DNA of 64,000 nucleotides. Source: Eubacterium sp. GTDB taxonomy: Bacteria; Bacillota; Clostridia; Lachnospirales; Lachnospiraceae. The position numbers and the translations under genes are program-made. The notes beneath the pieces were generated by a model. The model did not search any database. It saw nothing but the letters and a program-made list of their open reading frames with translations, and was not told the DNA's origin. Below are positions 33,267 through 44,151 of this stretch, piece after piece; position 1 is the stretch's first letter, and the number at the start of each line of letters is the position of its first letter. Location: the NCBI GenBank assembly GCA_017433825.1, contig JAFRGL010000008.1:62001-126000 (forward strand), written 5' to 3'.

Positions 33267-34652
33267 TTATTTTCCGGTGCAGAATTTGCTGAAAATCTCG
33301 TCCACCAGGTCTTCGGACAGATTTCCGCCCAGTATCATATCCAGCGCGTCCAGCGCACCGTACAGGTCTATGGACAGGAAATCCTCCGGCATGCCGTTTG
33401 CAATGCTTTCTTCCACGTTTTCAAGGCTTTCCTCAGCCGAAAAGAGGGCATTCCTGTGCCTGAGGTTGGTGATGACCACTTCTTCGTTGAAAGACAGGCT
33501 TCCTTCAAAGAAAAGCTTTGTTATCGTCTCTTTTAAGGTGTCCAGGCCCTCCCCGGTTTTCGCGGAAACGGCAATCACCGGGAAATCCTTTCGGTTTTCC
33601 AGGGCTTCCGGGATTTTAAAGTCCTCCAGGTCGGTTTTATTGACCAGGATAATGGCTTTTTTACCCCTGATAAGAGAAAGTATTTCCCTGTCATTTTCGT
33701 CAAGGCTTCCGGTGCCGTCATAAACGTACAGAATCAAATCCGCGTCATCCGCATTGCTTTTTGCCATGTCAACGCCGATTCTTTCCACCTCATTGTCCGC
33801 GCTGCGGATGCCGGCAGTATCCAGAATCCGCAAAGCAATACCGGAAAGCTGGATGGTTTCCTCAATAACGTCGCGGGTGGTGCCGGGAATATCGGTAACG
33901 ATGGCCCGTTGTTTGCCCGTAACGGCATTTAACAGGGAGGACTTTCCCGCGTTCGGTTTGCCTAAGATGACGGTTTTAATACCTTCCCCGATGAATTTTC
34001 CCTTGTCAAAGCTGGCAATCAGTTTTTCTATTTCTTCCTTCTGCCGGGATACGACGCCGGAAATCCGCTCTGTATAGCCGTCCAGGTCATAATGCTCCGG
34101 GTCATCCAGGGCAGATTCAATATAAGCCAGCTCGTACAGAAGCGCTTCCCGGATACGGCTGATTTTGTCTTTTAAGGAGCCGGAAAGCTGGCTTAAGGAG
34201 CTTTCCAGGGCATATTCGCTTTTCGCGGAAATCACGTCCATAACGGCTTCCGCCTGGCTCATGTCAATCCTGCCGTTTAAGAATGCCCTTTTGGTAAATT
34301 CACCGGGTTCTGCAATCCTTGCGCCTTCCGCCAGGGCAGCTTCCAGCACCCTGCGCACAGCAATCACACCGCCGTGACAGTCGATTTCCACCGTGTCGTC
34401 GCCGGTGTAGGAGTGGGGTGCGCGCAGAACGATACACAGTACCTCGTCCAGTTTTTTCCCTTCGTGGACAATCCACCCGTAATGAACGGTATTGCCCTTC
34501 TGGTCAGCCAGTTTTTTATCTTTTACGCCGCGGTAGAGCCGGTCGGCCACCGCAAAGGCGTCTTTTCCGCTGATTCTTACGATACCGATGCCGGAAGGCG
34601 CCGCACTGGTGCTGATGGCGGCAATGGTATCCTCTGTCGTGTCAATTCTCAT
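33267..34652 (-). CDS. mnmE: tRNA modification GTPase MnmE
   Basis: 461 residues. N-terminal folate-binding domain (1-120), G domain with G1 GKPNAGKSS (231-239), [18 protein letters not shown] and SAKTGEG, and the C-terminal catalytic Cys in FCTGK (C458), where the usual motif is C-I-G-K. Works as a heterotetramer with MnmG at the wobble uridine of tRNAs. Confidence 0.98.
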   Translation of the reverse strand: MRIDTTEDTIAAISTSAAPSGIGIVRISGKDAFAVADRLYRGVKDKKLADQKGNTVHYGWIVHEGKKLDEVLCIVLRAPHSYTGDDTVEIDCHGGVIAVRRVLEAALAEGARIAEPGEFTKRAFLNGRIDMSQAEAVMDVISAKSEYALESSLSQLSGSLKDKISRIREALLYELAYIESALDDPEHYDLDGYTERISGVVSRQKEEIEKLIASFDKGKFIGEGIKTVILGKPNAGKSSLLNAVTGKQRAIVTDIPGTTRDVIEETIQLSGIALRILDTAGIRSADNEVERIGVDMAKSNADDADLILYVYDGTGSLDENDREILSLIRGKKAIILVNKTDLEDFKIPEALENRKDFPVIAVSAKTGEGLDTLKETITKLFFEGSLSFNEEVVITNLRHRNALFSAEESLENVEESIANGMPEDFLSIDLYGALDALDMILGGNLSEDLVDEIFSKFCTGK

Positions 34653-34723
34653 CTTTTTTTATAAAACGACCCACGAAGCGTCTTCCCTGTACGGTGCAGC
34701 GCTTTCGCGGGTCTTTTTCTTGA

Positions 34724-35656
34724 TTACTGTTTCTTCAGCGTTACAACCACATGTCTGTAGGGTTCGTTGCCTTCACTGTAAGTTTCGACATACTTGTTCG
34801 GCTGAATTGCAGAATGAATAATTCTTCTTTCGTAGGGATTCATGGGTTCAAGAACAACGCTTTTTCCGGTCTTCTTAACCTTGCTGGCAATATTTTTCGC
34901 CAGGTTTTCCAGCGTTTCTTTCCTTCTCTTCCTGTAATCCTCGGTATCCAGCTTCACCCGGACGTGGTCCTTGCTGTTTTTGTTGACCACAAGGCTGGTC
35001 AGATACTGAAGAGAATCCAGGGTCTGTCCCCTCTTGCCGATGAGGACGCCCATGTCGTCACCTTCGAAATCAATGTTCAGACTTCCGTCCGTTTCATTGT
35101 ATTCAAAGACAAATTCCGCTTCGATTTCCATTGCGGCAAACACCTTCTCAAGGAAATCCTTCGCGTCTGCCTTCATCACCGCGATTTCTTCTTCCGTACG
35201 TACGGGAACCGGTTCTTCTTTTCTTTCCTTCTTCACCGGTTTTACGGCTTCTTTTGCCACATCAGGCTTTCTGTCGGCCTTCGGGCGCTTTTTATTCTTG
35301 CGGTTCTTTGATTTTTTGCCTGCAGGTTTTTCCGGCTTTGCTTCTTCGGCATACCGCACATTTTCGGCTTCTTCGGAATAACGTACATTGACGGTTTCTT
35401 CCGCCGCTTTTTCCGCTGCCTTTACCGCTTCCTTTGCTGCCTCTTTTTCTTTTTCCAGTTCAAGGAGGGCCATTTCCTCCTCATCAAGCAGCTTTTTAAC
35501 TTTAATCACAGCCGGCTTGCTGCCGAATCCCAGAAAACCGCTGCTTCCTTCACTGATAATCTGAATTTCAAGACGGTCGCTGGAAACAGCCAGTTCAAGG
35601 CAGGCTTTTGTAATAGCATCTTCCACTGTTTTCGCGGAAAATTCAATATAATCCAT
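34724..35656 (-). CDS. jag: RNA-binding protein Jag / KhpB
   Basis: 310 residues: Jag_N domain (1-55), a long Lys/Glu/Ala/Pro-rich linker (about 70-160), a KH domain with GVLIGKRGQTLDSLQYL (about 205-235), and an R3H domain with RKRRKETLENLA and NPYERRIIHSAI. Binds RNA in the cytoplasm and influences cell-wall growth in other Firmicutes. It is 14 nt after yidC. The long charged linker is more extended than in Bacillus Jag. Confidence 0.96.
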   Translation of the reverse strand: MDYIEFSAKTVEDAITKACLELAVSSDRLEIQIISEGSSGFLGFGSKPAVIKVKKLLDEEEMALLELEKEKEAAKEAVKAAEKAAEETVNVRYSEEAENVRYAEEAKPEKPAGKKSKNRKNKKRPKADRKPDVAKEAVKPVKKERKEEPVPVRTEEEIAVMKADAKDFLEKVFAAMEIEAEFVFEYNETDGSLNIDFEGDDMGVLIGKRGQTLDSLQYLTSLVVNKNSKDHVRVKLDTEDYRKRRKETLENLAKNIASKVKKTGKSVVLEPMNPYERRIIHSAIQPNKYVETYSEGNEPYRHVVVTLKKQ

Positions 35657-35670
35657 ACTCTGACTCTTTC

Positions 35671-36951
35671 CTACTTCTTTTTCTTATTTTTCTTCTGTTC
35701 CTGAAGACGCCGTACCATGTTCGCCTTTGCGGTCAGGCTGTTGGGATCCGCATCCTTGGACGCGCTGTAATAATCGATTTCCCGGCCGTCATTGGTATAT
35801 TTGGTAATCGTTGTTCTGGGAACATACTGCGTTGCCCGTTCGTTGATATTGTCTGTATGTTTTTTGTCTCTTTCCCTCGCCCTTGCGGCTTTTTCCTGCT
35901 TTTTGCTTATGTTGTCCTCAACTATCTTGTCCACATTCAGTTTCATCATACTTCGGTTTATGATGACCTGCTGGACACTTCGGACAACGGCACCCGCAAT
36001 CCAGTAGACGCCGACACCGATAGACAGTGAAAAGCAGAAGATTACGGAAAGGATGGGCATGAAATAGTTCATCATCTTCATGGTAGAGGCCATCTGGTCG
36101 CTGGAATTTGAACTGTTTGCCGCACCCGGGGTCAGCTTCATGTTAATCCACTGCGTAAGGAAAGCCAGCACGGGAATCATAATCGCCAGGAATACAATCA
36201 GATACTGTCCTTCCGCTGCGCCGTTCTTGATCGTGTTGATGGTTGACTCTGAAATATGCATTCCCAGGAAGGAAGATATCTTCTGTCCTTTTACGGCCAC
36301 CTCGGCCATTTCAGCAGAAAATCCCGAGAATGCGGGAATACTCTGGAATACCGTCCATTGCCGCGGACTCAGCATATACAACAGGTCCACGATATTGGTT
36401 CTTGTCAGATTTCCCGCCACATAATTCTGCAGTGTTCTGTTCAGCTGGTTGGTTTCGATAAAGTTGGTAATTGCCGCAACGCCGCCGGTGGTTGTATAAA
36501 GCTTATCCGCAAGTCCGGTGAAAATACTGCCTACCTTGTGGATATATCCGGGGATGTGGTAAATAACCTGGTATACAGAGAAAAGCAGGAGCAGCTGAAT
36601 AATGGAGGGAAGGCAGCTTCCTGTGGGGGAAACGCCGTACTTGTCATAAACCGCCATGGTTTCATTGTTCAGCTTCTGCTGGGATTCGGTATCCCTTCTT
36701 CCCATGTACTTCTTCTGGATTTCCCTGAGTTCGGGCTGGATAAGGCCCTGCACCTTCATCAGTTTCTGCTGTTTTACCTGAATGGGCGTCATTATCAGGT
36801 ATACAATAATCGTATAAATGATAATGCAGAGCGCGATGTTCTGAATGCCGACTTTCTCAAGAACGACATAGATGCCGTTCATCACCCAGCCCAGAAGCTC
36901 GGCGATCCAGCCTAAAATCGGCATTGTTGATTTACTTAAAAAAAGTAACAA
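35671..36951 (-). CDS. yidC: Membrane protein insertase YidC
   Basis: 426 residues with the OxaA/YidC fold: a membrane helix at about 13-33, the conserved MTPIQVKQQKLMKVQGL cytoplasmic hairpin start, further helices, and a Lys-rich tail (KKNKKKK). The start is probably TTG at 36951, as GGAGG is 10 nt upstream; the ATG at 36924 has no visible ribosome binding site. No lipobox is visible, unlike B. subtilis SpoIIIJ. Inserts membrane proteins with or without SecYEG. Confidence 0.95.
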   Translation of the reverse strand: MLLFLSKSTMPILGWIAELLGWVMNGIYVVLEKVGIQNIALCIIIYTIIVYLIMTPIQVKQQKLMKVQGLIQPELREIQKKYMGRRDTESQQKLNNETMAVYDKYGVSPTGSCLPSIIQLLLLFSVYQVIYHIPGYIHKVGSIFTGLADKLYTTTGGVAAITNFIETNQLNRTLQNYVAGNLTRTNIVDLLYMLSPRQWTVFQSIPAFSGFSAEMAEVAVKGQKISSFLGMHISESTINTIKNGAAEGQYLIVFLAIMIPVLAFLTQWINMKLTPGAANSSNSSDQMASTMKMMNYFMPILSVIFCFSLSIGVGVYWIAGAVVRSVQQVIINRSMMKLNVDKIVEDNISKKQEKAARARERDKKHTDNINERATQYVPRTTITKYTNDGREIDYYSASKDADPNSLTAKANMVRRLQEQKKNKKKK

Positions 36952-36981
36952 GTCTGTTTTTCCTCCGAAAATAAGTATTGT

Positions 36982-37191
36982 TTACGGAACCGGGTCATAC
37001 CCGCCCTTGGAAAACGGGTTGCATCTCAATATTCTCCAGGCTGCCAGTAAACTTCCTTTAAGTGCACCGTGCTTCTGAATCGCTTCGATAGCATACTGAG
37101 AACATGTTGGCGTATAAGGACAGTGAACACGTTTCAACGGTGACAGGAAAACCTGATAAAACCTTATCATTTTGATTAAAATAAACTTCAT
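36982..37191 (-). CDS. yidD: Membrane protein insertion efficiency factor YidD
   Basis: 69 residues. Typical Yid[30 protein letters not shown], then [29 protein letters not shown]. Adjacent to yidC and directly after rnpA (1 nt gap). Confidence 0.97.
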   Translation of the reverse strand: MKFILIKMIRFYQVFLSPLKRVHCPYTPTCSQYAIEAIQKHGALKGSLLAAWRILRCNPFSKGGYDPVP

Positions 37192-37192
37192 T

Positions 37193-37534
37193 TTATTCTC
37201 TTTTCAATAAACCGTGCATTTCAGACAGCCGGCAAATTGCACGCTCGATCTCTAAATACGTACAGTCCTTAGCATTTGTCCTGGCCACAAAAATGCAGTC
37301 GTATCCGATATGAAATCTGTCTTCCGAAAGACGGTAGGCTTCCTTTACCAGACGGCGGACGCGGTGCCTTACCACGGAATTGCCGACCTTTTTGCTCACG
37401 GAAATGCCTATCCGGTTTTTTCCAAGGCTGTTTTCTTTCACATACATTACAAGAAGACGGGTCGCAAAGGATTTTCCCGTTCGGTAAACCTTTTTGAAGT
37501 CTTCATTACTTTTCAGGCTTTCGGAATATTTCAT
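37193..37534 (-). CDS. rnpA: Ribonuclease P protein component
   Basis: 113 residues. RNR motif segment [30 protein letters not shown] and [19 protein letters not shown] are conserved. Assists the RNase P RNA in trimming tRNA 5' ends. 57 nt after rpmH. Confidence 0.97.
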   Translation of the reverse strand: MKYSESLKSNEDFKKVYRTGKSFATRLLVMYVKENSLGKNRIGISVSKKVGNSVVRHRVRRLVKEAYRLSEDRFHIGYDCIFVARTNAKDCTYLEIERAICRLSEMHGLLKRE

Positions 37535-37591
37535 ATCTTTCTTTCAGTAACGAAAAGACCACATTTTTATGCGGTCTTTGTATTCGTAGTC

Positions 37592-37726
37592 TTAAGCAGA
37601 TAAAACTTTTCTTCCTTTTAATCTTCTGGCAGCTAAAACTTTTCTTCCGCCTTTTGTGCTCATTCTCTTTCTGAATCCGTGCACACGTGCCCTTGAAATC
37701 TTCTTGGGCTGAAATGTCATTTTCAT
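37592..37726 (-). CDS. rpmH: Ribosomal protein bL34
   Basis: 44 residues: [18 protein letters not shown], then [26 protein letters not shown]. The ATG is 8 nt after GGAGG. First gene of the leftward operon; promoter at 37810-37838. Confidence 0.98.
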   Translation of the reverse strand: MKMTFQPKKISRARVHGFRKRMSTKGGRKVLAARRLKGRKVLSA

Positions 37727-37809
37727 AACCAGCATTCCTCCTTTTATTTTTACCCCTTTGTTAAAAGGGACCGATGTTGCGTAACATATGTGAAAAAAAT
37801 ATCGCCTAT

Positions 37810-37838
37810 ATTATAATCATGCCCTTTTAAAGAGTCAA
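37810..37838 (-). promoter_or_regulatory. rpmH promoter
   Basis: On the minus strand TTGACT (37833-37838) and TATAAT (37810-37815) with a 17-nt spacer, about 85 nt before the rpmH ATG. Confidence 0.8.
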
Positions 37839-37839
37839 G

Positions 37840-38168
37840 GAAAATATTTCCATTATGTTACAGACAAATATTCATCCTTCTGTTGACATAATAATTATCC
37901 ACAAAATGTGGAAAACTTGTGGAAAATCATATTTTCTGTGAATAACCCTGTTTTTCCGGTTTGTTTCTTCCTTAATTATATATGCTGTGGAATTTCTGTC
38001 GAAAAATCTTTCCACTTTATCCACAAGGGACCGTATTCCGGTTTAAAATAATCATTTTCTGCGCTAAAATACCTTATATTCCCAAAGTTATCCACATTTT
38101 CAGTTGAATATGAAGCGTTTTTTTTATATAATATATTAGGTTATGCTGATGAAAAATGAGGAGTTTAT
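37840..38168. other. oriC, upstream part
   Basis: An AT-rich gap between divergent rpmH and dnaA. DnaA boxes TTATCCACA at 37895, 38017 and 38098, the inverted TGTGAATAA at 37937, and TGTGGAAAA copies at 37907 and after 37918. The segment from 37895 resembles the 44-bp repeats at 26676-27000. A T/A tract at 38127-38147 could be the unwinding element. The last box is 8 nt before the dnaA -35. Confidence 0.9.
38114..38142 (+). promoter_or_regulatory. dnaA promoter
   Basis: TTGAAT (38114-38119) and TATAAT (38137-38142), 17-nt spacer. DnaA box 38098-38106 lies next to the -35, allowing DnaA autoregulation. Confidence 0.8.
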
Positions 38169-39515
38169 ATGGACGTTATTAAAGAAAAATGGGAAGAAAT
38201 CCTGGAAAGGGTACGGGTGGAATATGAGCTGACGGATGTTGCTTTCCGTACCTTTTTAAAACCCCTTACCATTTATAAAGCAGAAGACAGTACCATCACC
38301 ATCCTGGTTCCCACGGAGCGTGTGGGTCTTGACTATACAAAAAGAAAATACAGCCTTCCCTTAAAGGTGATTATCGAGGAAATGACCGGCATTTCCTGTG
38401 AACTGGATTTTGTGGTTCCGGAGGACATTCAGCCTAAAAGCGAAACGGAACGTTTTGCCGCAAGCCACGTTATCTACGGACTGAATCCCAGGTATACCTT
38501 CAACACCTTTGTCGTGGGCAGCAACAATAAATTCGCGCATGCGGCATCCCTGGCCGTGGCGGAAGCACCGGGAAAGATTTACAATCCCCTTTTCCTGTAC
38601 GGCGGCGTCGGCCTGGGCAAAACGCATCTGATGCATTCCATAGCCCATTATATCCTGGAAAACAATCCGCAGATGAATATCCTTTATGTAACCAGTGAGG
38701 AATTCACCAACGAAGTGGTGGAAGCAATCTTAAACGGCAGGAACGGCAACAACACGGCCATCAACAAATTCCGGGAGAAATACAGAAGCATCGACGTGCT
38801 CCTGGTTGACGATGTGCAGTTTATCATCGGCAAGGAAGCCACGCAGGAGGAATTTTTCCACACCTTCAATTCCCTGCAGATGCAGGGCAAGCAGATTATA
38901 CTTTCCTCTGACCGGCCGCCAAAGGATATGACCGTTCTGGATGACCGTTTCAGGTCCCGCTTCGAGATGGGCCTGATGGCGGATATCCAGAAGCCGGATT
39001 ACGAAACCAGGATCGCCATCCTGAAAAAGAAGCAGGAGCTGGACGGAAGATATGTGGATGACGAAGTCATTCATTATATTGCCACCAACATCAAGTCCAA
39101 CATCCGTGAACTGGAAGGCTCCTTAAACCGGGTAATCGCCATGGCGGATATTGAAAAAACGCCCCTTACCCTGGAACTTGCGCAGAAAGCCCTGGTGGAT
39201 ATCATATCCGAAAGGGAGAAGAAACAGGTAAGCGCCGAAGAAATCATCAAAGCGGTGGCGGAAATGTATGACGTTACCGTGGAAGATATCAAAGGCAGCA
39301 AGAGAGACAGCAAAACAGCCACCCCCAGGCAGATAGCCATGTACCTGATAAGGGAAATGACAGGCGCCACCCAGGAAGCCATCGGACAGATGATGGGCGG
39401 AAGACACCATACCACAGTCATCAACGCGCTGGAAAAGGTGGAAAGTGCGAAATCTTCCTCTCCGGACGTGGCCGAAGCGCTTGAAGCCTTAAGGAACAGG
39501 CTGACCGGCAGATAA
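38169..39515 (+). CDS. dnaA: Chromosomal replication initiator DnaA
   Basis: 448 residues. Domain I (1-80), short linker, AAA+ domain with Walker A YGGVGLGKTH (about 142-151), Walker B LLVDDVQF, and C-terminal DNA-binding domain with GGRHHTTVINALEKVE. GAGGAG is 6 nt before the ATG. Binds the DnaA boxes on both sides of its gene and opens oriC. Confidence 0.99.
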   Translation: MDVIKEKWEEILERVRVEYELTDVAFRTFLKPLTIYKAEDSTITILVPTERVGLDYTKRKYSLPLKVIIEEMTGISCELDFVVPEDIQPKSETERFAASHVIYGLNPRYTFNTFVVGSNNKFAHAASLAVAEAPGKIYNPLFLYGGVGLGKTHLMHSIAHYILENNPQMNILYVTSEEFTNEVVEAILNGRNGNNTAINKFREKYRSIDVLLVDDVQFIIGKEATQEEFFHTFNSLQMQGKQIILSSDRPPKDMTVLDDRFRSRFEMGLMADIQKPDYETRIAILKKKQELDGRYVDDEVIHYIATNIKSNIRELEGSLNRVIAMADIEKTPLTLELAQKALVDIISEREKKQVSAEEIIKAVAEMYDVTVEDIKGSKRDSKTATPRQIAMYLIREMTGATQEAIGQMMGGRHHTTVINALEKVESAKSSSPDVAEALEALRNRLTGR

Positions 39516-39768
39516 AATATCCACAAATTTTGTGGAATCCACGTGGAAAACCGGTGCAAAACTTTTATCCTCAGATTTGTCAACAGACATCCACAGACTT
39601 TCAACATGATTTTCACAGAAATCCGCAAAGCTTTGTGAAGGGACCGGGTAAAGCATACGCCTGAAAATCTGCGTTTATCCACATTTCCACACCTTCTAAG
39701 AAGAAGGATCCTGATTAATTTATTATTTATTTCTTTCATTTTTGGCAAAACCGAAAGGAGTTATCCAC
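39516..39768. other. oriC, downstream part (dnaA-dnaN gap)
   Basis: DnaA box TTATCCACA at 39675-39683 and another at 39761-39769 that overlaps the dnaN ribosome binding site and start codon; several weaker matches (ATATCCACA near 39527, TTATCCTCA near 39565, ATCCACAGA). Together with the upstream part this gives a bipartite oriC around dnaA. Confidence 0.8.
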
Positions 39769-40869
39769 ATGAAGCTGATTTTTTCAAAAACCGATCTGAT
39801 GAAGAGCATCAACATTGCCTTAAGGGCAGTCTCCTCCAAGACGACGGTTCCCATCCTGAAAAATATACTGATCGATGCCAGAGGCGATGAGATCAAATTT
39901 CTGACAAATGACATGGAACTGGCCATCGAGACCAGGGTTTTAGGCAGCATTATAGAAAAAGGCATGATTGCCATCGAAGCAAGGACATTTTCAGAAGTGG
40001 TAAGGAAACTTCCGGACGGTTTAATTTCCATCGAGACAAATGAAAGAATGGTGGCAACCATTACCTGTGAAAAAATCATTTTCACGCTTCCGGGTCTTGA
40101 CGGGGATGATTTCCCGGAAATGCCGCAGATTTCCAGGGATTATTCCCTCGGAATTTCCCAGTTTACCTTAAAGGAAATGATCCGCCAGACCATTTTCTCC
40201 CTGAACATGAACGAAAACAACAAGCTGATGACAGGCGAGCTGTTCGAGATCAAGGACAACGCCCTTCGGATGATCGCCCTTGACGGCCACCGGATCGCCA
40301 TCCGGAAGCTGGCCCTTGGCGGAAACTATGAGAACAGGAAATGCATCATTCCCGGCAAAACCTTAAATGAAATCTCCAGGATCCTTTCCGACAACCTGGA
40401 AGACCAGGTGGAAATCTATCTTTCCGATAACCACGTGCTTTTCCTGTTTGACGAAACAAGCGTTTATACCAGGCTGGTGGACGGGGAATATTTCCGTATC
40501 GACAACATGATCTCCAGGGAATACCAGACCAGCGTGGTGGTAAACAGGAAAGAATTTATCAACTGTCTTGACCGTTCCGGGCTTCTGATCAAGGAAGGAG
40601 ACAACCGTCCGATCATTTTGAATATCATCGACGGTTTTATCGAGCTTAACATCCAGTCTTCCTACGGTTCCTTAAGCGAAGATATCGACGTGGAAAAGGA
40701 AGGAAAGGATTTAAAGATCGGCTTCAACCCGAAATTTGTGGGCGACGCCCTGAAGGTTATCGATGAAGACGATGTGCATATTTATTTCGTAAACGGCAAG
40801 GCGCCCGGTTATATCAAGGACGAAGAAGAGAATTATATTTACATGATCCTGCCGGTGAATGTGCTGTAA
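39769..40869 (+). CDS. dnaN: DNA polymerase III beta sliding clamp
   Basis: 366 residues from ATG 39769 (MKLIFSKTDLMKSINIALRA), with AAAGGAG 8 nt upstream; a longer reading from 39742 lacks this. Contains the three clamp domains and the C-terminal MILPVNVL, close to the family ending MPxRL. The start overlaps a DnaA box. Confidence 0.98.
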   Translation: MKLIFSKTDLMKSINIALRAVSSKTTVPILKNILIDARGDEIKFLTNDMELAIETRVLGSIIEKGMIAIEARTFSEVVRKLPDGLISIETNERMVATITCEKIIFTLPGLDGDDFPEMPQISRDYSLGISQFTLKEMIRQTIFSLNMNENNKLMTGELFEIKDNALRMIALDGHRIAIRKLALGGNYENRKCIIPGKTLNEISRILSDNLEDQVEIYLSDNHVLFLFDETSVYTRLVDGEYFRIDNMISREYQTSVVVNRKEFINCLDRSGLLIKEGDNRPIILNIIDGFIELNIQSSYGSLSEDIDVEKEGKDLKIGFNPKFVGDALKVIDEDDVHIYFVNGKAPGYIKDEEENYIYMILPVNVL

Positions 40870-40881
40870 CAGGGAGAGTAA

Positions 40882-41094
40882 ATGAGAGAAATCCAGATTA
40901 AAGACGAGTTTATCAAGCTGGGCCAGGCAATGAAGCTGGCCAGTCTGGTCTCCTCGGGGGTGGATGCCAAATTTATCATCACGGACGGTTACGTGAAGGT
41001 GAACGGCGAAGTGGAGACCAGGAGAGGAAGAAAGCTGTATCCCGGGGATGTTTTTTCTTACGAAGGGGAAGAAGTTAAGGTTGTATGTGGGTAG
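40882..41094 (+). CDS. S4-domain RNA-binding protein (YaaA/RlbA type)
   Basis: 70 residues: IKLGQAMKLASLVSSGVDAKF, then VNGEVETRRGRKLYPGDV. This small S4 protein usually sits between dnaN and recF in Firmicutes. 12 nt after dnaN; its stop overlaps recF by 10 nt. Confidence 0.93.
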   Translation: MREIQIKDEFIKLGQAMKLASLVSSGVDAKFIITDGYVKVNGEVETRRGRKLYPGDVFSYEGEEVKVVCG

Positions 41095-42164
41095 ATACCG
41101 TTAAATTAAAGGATTTCAGGAACTATAAGGAATGTTCCCTGACCTTTGATGAAAATGTAACTTTTTTATACGGTGAAAACGGACAGGGGAAGACAAATAT
41201 TCTGGAAGCTTTGTATCTTTGCTCCACGACAAAATCCCACAGGGGGGCAAAGGAAAAGGATCTGATCCGGTTCGGCTGCGAGGAAGCCCATATAAAGACG
41301 GAGTTCATCAAAAACACCGGCCGGCATTATATCGATTACCATGTCCGTAAAAATGACAAAAGAGGCGTGGCCATCGACGGCATGCCGGTGAAGAAGGCAT
41401 CCGATTTCTACGGCTTTTTAAAAGCGGTCATGTTTTCCCCGGAAGATCTGATGATTGTAAAAAGCGGGCCGGCGGAACGCCGGAAATATCTGGACAGGGA
41501 AATCTCCCAGACCAGCGGCTATTACATGAAGGCCCTGTCGAATTACAATCACGTGCTTCTGCAGAGAAACAAGCTGCTGAAGGATATTTACAATGATTCT
41601 TCCCTGAAAACCACACTGGATGTCTGGGACGACCAGCTGGTATTTTACGGGGAACTGGTGATTAACCAGCGCAGGGAATTCATAAAAACCCTGCAGGAAA
41701 TCCTAAAGCCCGTGCATAAGACTATTTCAGGGGGAAAGGAAGATATCCGGATTGTGTACCAGCCCAATGCGGGCGTGGATTATTTCAGGGATATTTTAAG
41801 GAAAAACAGGGAACGGGATATCATTAACGCGTCCACCACCAGCGGACCGCACCGGGATGATTTCTCCATTATGATTAACGGTTATGACTGCAGAAGCTTC
41901 GGGTCCCAGGGACAGATTCGCAGTGCAGCCCTTTCCCTGAAAATGGCGGAGATAAGGATTCTGAAAAACGTCACCCATGAAACGCCGGTACTGCTTTTGG
42001 ATGATGTGCTTTCGGAGCTTGACGGAATCCGCCAGGAGTGCCTGCTTTCCGAGATTAAAGGCGTCCAGACCATTATGACCGGCGCGGGCATAGATGAATA
42101 TATCAGAGACAATATCAGAATAGACAAAGTTTATTATATCAAGGACGGCACGGCCGCCTGCTGA
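41085..42164 (+). CDS. recF: DNA replication and repair protein RecF
   Basis: 359 residues. Walker A YGENGQGKTNILEAL (about 29-43), Walker B/signature LLLDDVLSELD near residue 300. Loads RecA at gaps. Starts inside the S4 gene end. Confidence 0.97.
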   Translation: MWVDTVKLKDFRNYKECSLTFDENVTFLYGENGQGKTNILEALYLCSTTKSHRGAKEKDLIRFGCEEAHIKTEFIKNTGRHYIDYHVRKNDKRGVAIDGMPVKKASDFYGFLKAVMFSPEDLMIVKSGPAERRKYLDREISQTSGYYMKALSNYNHVLLQRNKLLKDIYNDSSLKTTLDVWDDQLVFYGELVINQRREFIKTLQEILKPVHKTISGGKEDIRIVYQPNAGVDYFRDILRKNRERDIINASTTSGPHRDDFSIMINGYDCRSFGSQGQIRSAALSLKMAEIRILKNVTHETPVLLLDDVLSELDGIRQECLLSEIKGVQTIMTGAGIDEYIRDNIRIDKVYYIKDGTAAC

Positions 42165-42171
42165 AACTTAA

Positions 42172-44130
<1,959 letters not shown>

Positions 44131-44151
44131 TGACCTTTACAGGGAGAAAAT

